Assembly: GCA_002317575.1 (NCBI GenBank)
Contig: DCIH01000018.1
Coordinates: 20,204-29,429, forward strand
Direction of reading: 5' to 3'
DNA: 9,226 nucleotides
Source of the DNA: Verrucomicrobia bacterium UBA1731
GTDB taxonomy: Bacteria > Verrucomicrobiota > Kiritimatiellia > RFP12 > UBA1067
The notes below the pieces were generated by a model. It was given only the letters and a program-made list of their open reading frames with translations. It searched no databases and was not told where the DNA came from. Every line of letters begins with the position of its first letter. The stretch's first letter is position 1. Shown here piece by piece: positions 5,542 through 9,226 of the stretch. Position numbers and translations under genes: made by a program.

Positions 5542-7550
5542 CGCACCTCCCAAACCGCCGCCTCGTTGGGCGGAAGGACGATCCGATCGGCCGTCACGTC
5601 GCCGCGCCAAACGCGGCCAAGTCCGCCCGCGACGGAAATCGGACACGTCACCGCGCGCGGCTCGAAATTGATCGCGACAACAACCGTCGAACCGTCCCCC
5701 ATCGGATGCTCGGTCAGCCCGACGTACGGACAATCGCCCTTCGCGACGACGCCGTGAACGTCCGCAAGTCGCGCCGTCTCGCGCAGGACAAGATAGTACG
5801 GGCGAATGGCGGGTCCCGTCACCGTGTCCGAGCGGGCGACGGTCTGACGGTCGATCGGCGCGTTGCAGACGAGGATCTGTCCCTTGCCGCAGGCAAACCG
5901 CGTGAACGCCGGCTCCCCCTCCGTCGTCCGCGCCAGGACCTCGGCCTCGCCGTCCAGAAGACGGCACGTCGTCGCGTCCGCGACGGTCAGCTTGCGGTCC
6001 GGCGCGCGCGGCAAAGCAAACGTGCGCTCGCACGGCGAAAGCGAGCAGTAGTCGATTTTCACGCCGGCGTGTTCGCGCAGCAGCGTGAAGCGCATGCTGC
6101 CCGAATAGAGCAGCAGCACGGTTGCGCCCTCGTTGGCCTTCGCATAGAGGCGCTTCTGGGCGGGAAACGTGTAGGCCGTGTCGGCTTCGGCCGAAACGAC
6201 GACGTAGAGCTTCGACTCGGGCAGGTCGTGCTCGGCGCCAGCGAACGAAGGATTGAGCCCCGCCTGCCTGCAGAGAAGATAGGCGCCGAAACCGGAAACC
6301 CAGCCGGCCTCCTTTTCGGGGACGACGATGACGGCGTCCGTCCGCGCCGCCGGCAACTTCCTGAACGGCAGCGAGGCGCGAAACGACTGGAACGCCTGCA
6401 TCTCGAGCATCACGGGTTTCGGCGTCAGGTCCTGGCGGAGCATCCCCAGCTCGCGCTCGCACGGCGTCAGCGTGTACGGCGGAAAGTCGAGCCCCTCCTG
6501 GTCGGCGTTGCACCACCAGAGGCAGCCCTTCAAATCATTCGCCCACATGCTGAACATCGCCGCGCGCAACCCGGCGGCCGTGCGCTCGTCGGAAACGGTG
6601 CTCGTGCCGAGATTGCCGAGTTCCTCGACGAAGCAGGGTTTGCCGCCGAGGTCGCGGTACAACAGCGATTCCGCCGTCGGATGCAGTTCCGTGCGCATCG
6701 TGTTGAAGGCTTCCTTGCCGCAGCCCCGCACGTAGAACTGGTAGGGATGCGTGCAGAGGACGTCCGACAGCTCGGCGTTGAGCCGGATCGGCGCGACGTC
6801 GTCTTCCCGCGTGGACAAGCCGTGCATGCCGGACACGATCGGCCGCGTTGCGTCCTCCGAACGGATCGCCATGCCGACGTGGTCCATCCAGTTGTAGAGG
6901 TCCGCCTGACGGGTCCCGGCCGTCGCCAGGCAGTTGCACTCGTTGCCGTAGTCCCAGGCGGCGATGGCCGGATGGTCTTTCGTCGCGCGCACGAAATGCT
7001 TCACGAACCGCGTCTGCCACATGACCGCGGCGGGATCCGTCAGCACGTTCTTCTCCTCGAAGACCGCCGGCACGAACTGCCGCCCCGACATCCACCCCGT
7101 CACGATGCCGACGATCAACCGGATCTTCCGCTTCGCGGCCATGTCGCAGAACTGGCGGAACCGGTCCATCATCACGGGATCGACCCCGTCCGGATTCGGC
7201 AACGGACGGTTGTCGCGGAACCGGAAGCTCCGGTAGACGCCGCCCGCGTTGCAGTCGCCCGTCAACGGCTGGAAGTCGCTCCAGAGGGGAAAGACGCGCA
7301 TCACGGTGACGCCGTGTTTCGCGAGCGCCGCCAGCTCCGCGTCGACGACGTCCGGCCGCCACTGCGACCACATGTACACGCCCGCGTGCTTCGCCCAATA
7401 GTTGCACCCGACGAAGAAACCGCCGCTCTCGAAAAGGTCGCAAGCCGTCGCATCGGGACGGGCGGAACACACACCCGCGTTTTCCGCGTATGCCGCCCCG
7501 GACACGACCGCAAACAGGCACGAAACCGCCAACATTGCACACGCTCTCAT
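5538..7550 (-). CDS. Secreted GH5/GH42-like clan GH-A glycoside hydrolase
   Basis: This 670-aa exported enzyme likely cleaves beta-linked mannan, glucan or galactoside substrates by a retaining mechanism. Residues 1-22 are a signal peptide (cleavage near AYA-EN). The clan GH-A barrel spans about 45-390: GGFFVGCNYW (43-52), RVFPLWSDF (85-93), acid/base Glu204 in WDYGNE, THPYQFY (267-273), nucleophile probably Glu310 in FVEELGN, and WANDLKGCLWWCN (336-348). Residues 405-600 look like a flavodoxin or GATase-like domain as in GH42 enzymes (DAVIVVPE, FGAYLLCRQAGL), and the end (about 605-670) is a beta domain. Many cysteines (including 100, 135, 205, 207, 343 and 347) suggest disulfides. The ATG at 7550 has GGAGGTG (7555-7561) upstream. 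Its stop overlaps the next gene's GTG start. The exact GH family is uncertain between GH5 and GH42-related groups. Confidence 0.8.
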   Translation of the reverse strand: MRACAMLAVSCLFAVVSGAAYAENAGVCSARPDATACDLFESGGFFVGCNYWAKHAGVYMWSQWRPDVVDAELAALAKHGVTVMRVFPLWSDFQPLTGDCNAGGVYRSFRFRDNRPLPNPDGVDPVMMDRFRQFCDMAAKRKIRLIVGIVTGWMSGRQFVPAVFEEKNVLTDPAAVMWQTRFVKHFVRATKDHPAIAAWDYGNECNCLATAGTRQADLYNWMDHVGMAIRSEDATRPIVSGMHGLSTREDDVAPIRLNAELSDVLCTHPYQFYVRGCGKEAFNTMRTELHPTAESLLYRDLGGKPCFVEELGNLGTSTVSDERTAAGLRAAMFSMWANDLKGCLWWCNADQEGLDFPPYTLTPCERELGMLRQDLTPKPVMLEMQAFQSFRASLPFRKLPAARTDAVIVVPEKEAGWVSGFGAYLLCRQAGLNPSFAGAEHDLPESKLYVVVSAEADTAYTFPAQKRLYAKANEGATVLLLYSGSMRFTLLREHAGVKIDYCSLSPCERTFALPRAPDRKLTVADATTCRLLDGEAEVLARTTEGEPAFTRFACGKGQILVCNAPIDRQTVARSDTVTGPAIRPYYLVLRETARLADVHGVVAKGDCPYVGLTEHPMGDGSTVVVAINFEPRAVTCPISVAGGLGRVWRGDVTADRIVLPPNEAAVWEVR

Positions 7551-7636
7551 TTTCCACCTCCGTTATTCCGCGGAAAGCGTCCTGGATCTCCTACGGACCG
7601 ACACTGCGTCATCCTGTAGCCTACAGGATTATGCAT
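7547..7636 (-). other. Possible 29-aa leader ORF ending at the GH5-like start (ATGA)
   Basis: On the minus strand an ATG at 7636 opens a 29-codon frame (MHNPVGYRMTQ...) whose TGA overlaps the glycosidase ATG as ATGA. The 19-bp palindrome forms its codons 3-9, so translation of this frame would affect any RNA hairpin there. The SD is weak (GGTGG at distance) and the frame may be chance. It is listed because exact overlap with a start is suggestive of coupling. Confidence 0.25.
7611..7629. promoter_or_regulatory. Perfect 19-bp palindrome in the leader of the glycosidase operon
   Basis: ATCCTGTAG (7611-7619) and CTACAGGAT (7621-7629) are perfect 9-base arms around one central base. On the minus strand it lies about 30-48 bases after the predicted transcription start and about 60 bases before the glycosidase ATG. 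With a one-base centre it fits a dimeric repressor operator better than an RNA hairpin, and could mediate sugar-responsive control. Confidence 0.5.
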
Positions 7637-7664
7637 AAACAAAACCACCCGAAGCAACGAAGAC

Positions 7665-7694
7665 AGTATATCCCATCCCCAAACCGTTCGTCAA
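7665..7694 (-). promoter_or_regulatory. Promoter of the GH5/GHL operon (TTGACG-N18-TATACT)
   Basis: On the minus strand TTGACG (7689-7694) and TATACT (7665-7670) are separated by 18 bases, each matching the sigma-70-type consensus at 5 of 6 positions. Predicted start is near 7658, giving a leader of about 108 nt that contains the 19-bp palindrome and GGAGGTG SD. It is the strongest two-box promoter in the window. Confidence 0.6.
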
Positions 7695-7759
7695 TCTCAT
7701 CACTCCGAGCGTTACGGCCACGGGCGGCTCAACCACGGCGGAATGGCCGTGCCGTCGGG

Positions 7760-7918
7760 TCAATCTGCCGCACTTGGAACGATGGCGCCGAAGCGACGCA
7801 AGGCGTCCTTCGCCTCGAAGACAGGCACCTGGCGCGGCTCGACGCCGCGCAGGCGCTTGCGCGTCGCTTCGCGATCGCCTTCGGCGACCCGCCCTACGCT
7901 TCGCTTCGGCGCATCCCG
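7760..7918 (-). pseudogene. Possible C-terminal remnant of a lost gene
   Basis: On the minus strand the last 40 or so codons before TGA at 7760-7762 read like true coding DNA: polar, helical (REATRKRLRGVEPRQ, FEAKDALRRFGAIVP) and with GC-rich third positions. Upstream the frame runs into the dispersed repeat, with no SD-led start before it. It may be the 3' end of a small gene whose front was lost when the repeat arrived. I recognise no family, and chance openness in GC-rich DNA is possible. Confidence 0.3.
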
Positions 7919-7982
7919 CCGGCGTGACCAAGTTCGCAACCACAACGCCCATGCTTGCCTACCAGCGCACCTACCCAGGTAG
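7919..7982 (+). repeat. Dispersed repeat, 64-bp tail module, copy B
   Basis: The 64 bases from CCGGCGTGACC to CCCAGGTAG match the module at 9147-9210 with only three substitutions, and its first 18 bases recur at 4-21. Unlike copy C it has no left hairpin arm immediately before it. The following hairpin pair (8008-8082) is in the same orientation, as if two elements were joined in tandem and partly deleted. Confidence 0.85.
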
Positions 7983-8007
7983 GGCGGCCGCGCCGCGGAC
8001 GCCGCAG

Positions 8008-8082
8008 CCCCTTGCGTACCCGGGCGCGTCCCGCGCCCGACGCGGCTCCCCCAGGGGGTCACGCCGCGCCGCCGGCGTGACC
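8008..8082 (+). repeat. Dispersed repeat, two-hairpin module, copy B
   Basis: Hairpin 1 has outer arms CCCCTTG (8008-8014) and CAGGGGG, and an inner perfect 8-bp stem CGGGCGCG (8021-8028) with CGCGCCCG (8032-8039). Hairpin 2 pairs GGTCACGCCG (8057-8066) with CGGCGTGACC (8073-8082). The first 58 bases match 9083-9140 with three differences. One difference converts an outer-stem A-U pair into a G-U pair, keeping pairing. Confidence 0.8.
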
Positions 8083-8189
8083 GAGGCCGTAACAGTAGCG
8101 AGCATTTCCCGAACTTGGTGGCGGCGGCGCAAAATCTCCTCTTCCCGCAACACGCCATCTTCAATCTCCATCAATCCGCCGCCTGGCTA

Positions 8190-8402
8190 CTACGTCACCG
8201 CCACTCTGTCAATGAGCTCTGACCCCTCACACCCCCCTTTCAGCACGAAACGATTGGCATACGCCGACCGCCCGAGCCGATACAAGAACCGCTCAAAGGC
8301 GTAGCGCAAGAGGACATACTCCAACTGCACCCCGCGTTCGTTGGCAATCGCCAACAGCCGCGTCCGAACGGAATGGCCGAAGTTCGTCGTCGGCTTCTTC
8401 AT
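8190..8402 (-). pseudogene. abiEii: Truncated AbiEii-type nucleotidyltransferase toxin
   Basis: The 70-codon frame matches only the extreme N-terminus of AbiEii/AbiGii toxins, which are about 250-300 aa: RLLAIANERG, LLRYAFERFLYRLGRS and FVLKGG (52-57), the strand that leads into the nucleotidyltransferase core. The catalytic GS...DxD region is missing. After Gly57 the sequence becomes unrelated (CEGSEL...) and stops at two adjacent TAG codons. The break lies at about 8226-8232, next to the 20-mer at 8207-8226 with an imperfect palindrome. The start ATG overlaps the antitoxin stop as ATGA, the normal coupled arrangement. Known AbiEii enzymes transfer nucleotides to RNA; this remnant cannot be active. 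Confidence 0.8.
8207..8226. other. 20-bp partly palindromic sequence at the abiEii breakpoint
   Basis: TGTCAATGAGCTCTGACCCC contains GTCA and TGAC around GAGCTC. It starts exactly where similarity to AbiEii ends. From memory, very similar strings occur next to REP-associated transposase elements, so this may be the edge of a small inserted element. That link is unverified, and no transposase gene or second end was found here. Confidence 0.35.
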
Positions 8403-8974
8403 GCCAGCCCCTCCAGATACGGCTGAACGACTCGGAGCATTCGACAGCGCTTCAGCACGTCGCCAAGTTTCGCAAAATCAACCAGTCCCTTTTGAACGGC
8501 TTCGCGTAGCGCGGCAACGGCCACGGCGACGCCGATCTTGTTTCGCGCCTTGAAGCACTCGGCGATCGTGCGCTCAACCGAAAAGACCCTGATGGGACTT
8601 CCCTCGTCGCCCTGCACGACAACGTCGACCTCCAGCAGCCCAGGCGTCATGTAGACGAAATCAAGCGGGAGCGTCGTCTTGGGGGGATGCCGCTTGACCG
8701 AAATGGCCATTGTCATCCGCTGCGGGTTCTCGTCCGTAAGTCCATGCAGCCGCAGAGCCGACAGCAGCGTAAACACGCCTTTCGGCGCAACCTTCGCCGC
8801 AAGCTCATAATCAAACAGGGCGGAAGACGATCCTTCACTTGGCGCATAGACCCCACGCGCAATACGATTGACAACGCCCCGCGCCGCCATCTCATGAAGA
8901 GTATTTCCACGCAGACCTCGCTTGGTCACCTCGCTTCTTCTGAGCGGATGACCAGCCGCGACCTCGCGTCGCAT
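8399..8974 (-). CDS. abiEi: AbiEi-type antitoxin / transcriptional repressor
   Basis: This protein of 191 aa (199 if started at 8998) has the AbiEi layout. A winged helix comes first (AAGHPLRRSEVTKRGLRGNTLHEMAARGVVNRIARGVYAP), then the core YELAAKVAPKGVFTLLSALRLHGLTD, MTMAISV and RVFSVERTIAECFK, then C-terminal helices (AALREAVQKGLVD to VVQPYLEGL). AbiEi proteins repress their own promoter and counter AbiEii toxin without direct binding (type IV toxin-antitoxin). ATG 8974 was chosen because AAGGAGG (8978-8984) lies just before it; the spacing of 3 bases is short, and ATG 8998 has no SD. The partner toxin gene overlaps by ATGA but is truncated, so the antitoxin is an orphan. Repeats lie on both sides of the locus. 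Confidence 0.8.
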   Translation of the reverse strand: MRREVAAGHPLRRSEVTKRGLRGNTLHEMAARGVVNRIARGVYAPSEGSSSALFDYELAAKVAPKGVFTLLSALRLHGLTDENPQRMTMAISVKRHPPKTTLPLDFVYMTPGLLEVDVVVQGDEGSPIRVFSVERTIAECFKARNKIGVAVAVAALREAVQKGLVDFAKLGDVLKRCRMLRVVQPYLEGLA

Positions 8975-9004
8975 CGTCCTCCTTATCGTTGCTTTCATGC
9001 GGTA

Positions 9005-9015
9005 ATTATATCACA
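9005..9015 (-). promoter_or_regulatory. Extended -10 promoter of abiEi
   Basis: The minus strand reads TGTGATATAAT, identical to the promoter of the DUF3990 cassette. TATAAT (9005-9010) ends 6 bases before the ATG at 8998, so transcription would start at about 8998. This gives either a leaderless 199-aa product or a 24-nt leader carrying AAGGAGG for the 8974 start. AbiEi family members bind their own promoter, so an operator is expected nearby. Confidence 0.65.
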
Positions 9016-9082
9016 TTTACCGCTCGTTCGCAACGATACGAACCTCTTATCTGCAATACCCAATTAGTTCAACACTTTACGA

Positions 9083-9157
9083 CCCCTTGCGTACCCGGGC
9101 GCGTCCCGCGCCCGACGCGCCCCCCCCAAGGGGTCACGCCGATCCTCCGGCGTGACC
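9083..9157 (+). repeat. Dispersed repeat, two-hairpin module, copy C
   Basis: Hairpin 1 has outer arms CCCCTTG (9083-9089) and CAAGGGG (9127-9133) and an inner perfect stem CGGGCGCG (9096-9103) with CGCGCCCG (9107-9114). Hairpin 2 pairs GGTCACGCCG (9132-9141) with CGGCGTGACC (9148-9157). Hairpin 2's right arm is the start of the 64-bp tail module, so copy C shows the full order hairpin 1, hairpin 2, tail. Confidence 0.8.
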
Positions 9158-9210
9158 AAGTTCGCAACCACAACGCCCATGCTTGCCTGTCAGCGCACCC
9201 ACCCAGGTAG
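9147..9210 (+). repeat. Dispersed repeat, 64-bp tail module, copy C
   Basis: It is 61/64 identical to 7919-7982 and shares its first 18 bases with 4-21. It directly follows the hairpins at 9083-9141, making the most complete copy in the window (9083-9210). The remaining bases to 9226 hold nothing I can assign. Confidence 0.85.
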
Positions 9211-9226
9211 ACAAGCTATGGGTTAA

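Larger units (their letters stand above)
7695..8189. other. Degenerate intergenic region between the glycosidase operon and abiE remnant
   Basis: No intact gene was found here. It holds a possible C-terminal gene remnant (7760-7918), a tail module of the dispersed repeat (7919-7982) and its two hairpins (8008-8082). The rest (8083-8189) is unassigned; on the minus strand it has a short open frame near EILRRRHQVREML in the same frame as abiEii but beyond two stop codons. Confidence 0.5.

Noticed and set aside
5542..6516. N-terminal extension that would make the 3787 gene 909 aa
   Set aside because: The extension is antisense-like low-complexity Arg/Gly-rich sequence fully overlapping the GH5-like gene in another frame; SD, signal peptide and the GTGA overlap set the start at 5541.
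5511..7619. A 702-aa plus-strand frame
   Set aside because: It is a complement-strand shadow of the GH5-like gene, common in GC-rich DNA; composition is Arg/Ala/His-rich with no recognisable fold.
7971..8174. 67-aa minus frame beginning MMEIEDG
   Set aside because: It runs through the hairpin repeat and lacks an SD; only its first 35 residues look protein-like. It shares frame with abiEii but lies beyond two stops and does not resemble AbiEii.

Overview
The window is GC-rich bacterial DNA from an organism that secretes glycan-degrading enzymes. Three genes for predicted exported glycoside hydrolases, short Shine-Dalgarno (SD) sites of the GGAGG type, many dispersed intergenic hairpin repeats and remnants of toxin-antitoxin loci together suggest an uncultured gut or rumen member of the Verrucomicrobiota/Kiritimatiellota/Lentisphaerota group. 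That placement is inferred from gene style; no marker gene is present. No tRNA, rRNA, CRISPR array or intact transposase was seen.

Layout, left to right. Positions 1-345 hold the tail of a dispersed repeat, two strong hairpins and a 24-codon orphan reading frame with an excellent SD site. A minus-strand GH10 xylanase-like gene (346-1983) follows, fed by an AT-rich upstream region with three TACACAT words spaced exactly 34 bp apart. Next is a compact minus-strand cassette of three small genes (2265-3219): a DUF3990 protein related to ADP-ribosyltransferases, an 80-aa protein of unknown function and a DUF3791 protein. Its promoter places transcription start at the ATG itself. Divergent from it is a plus-strand gene for a small secreted Pro/Ala/His-rich protein with a glycine-zipper tail (3368-3712). 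A probable bidirectional terminator separates this gene from a minus-strand operon of two exported enzymes: a GH5-like clan GH-A hydrolase (5538-7550) and, with overlapping stop and start, a second TIM-barrel glycosidase-like protein (3787-5541).

The right end (7551-9226) is mostly degenerate. It contains the operon promoter and leader with a perfect 19-bp palindrome, a possible C-terminal gene remnant, two copies of a two-hairpin repeat element and, between them, an abortive-infection AbiE locus. In that locus the AbiEi antitoxin is intact while the AbiEii nucleotidyltransferase toxin is cut off after about 57 residues.

Functionally, the GH10 enzyme and the GH5/GHL pair probably work outside the cytoplasm on plant or host polysaccharides. 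The DUF3990 cassette and the AbiE remnant are accessory, TA-like modules, and both use the same 11-bp extended -10 promoter sequence. Catalytic and motif assignments come from reading the translations by eye; no database search was run.
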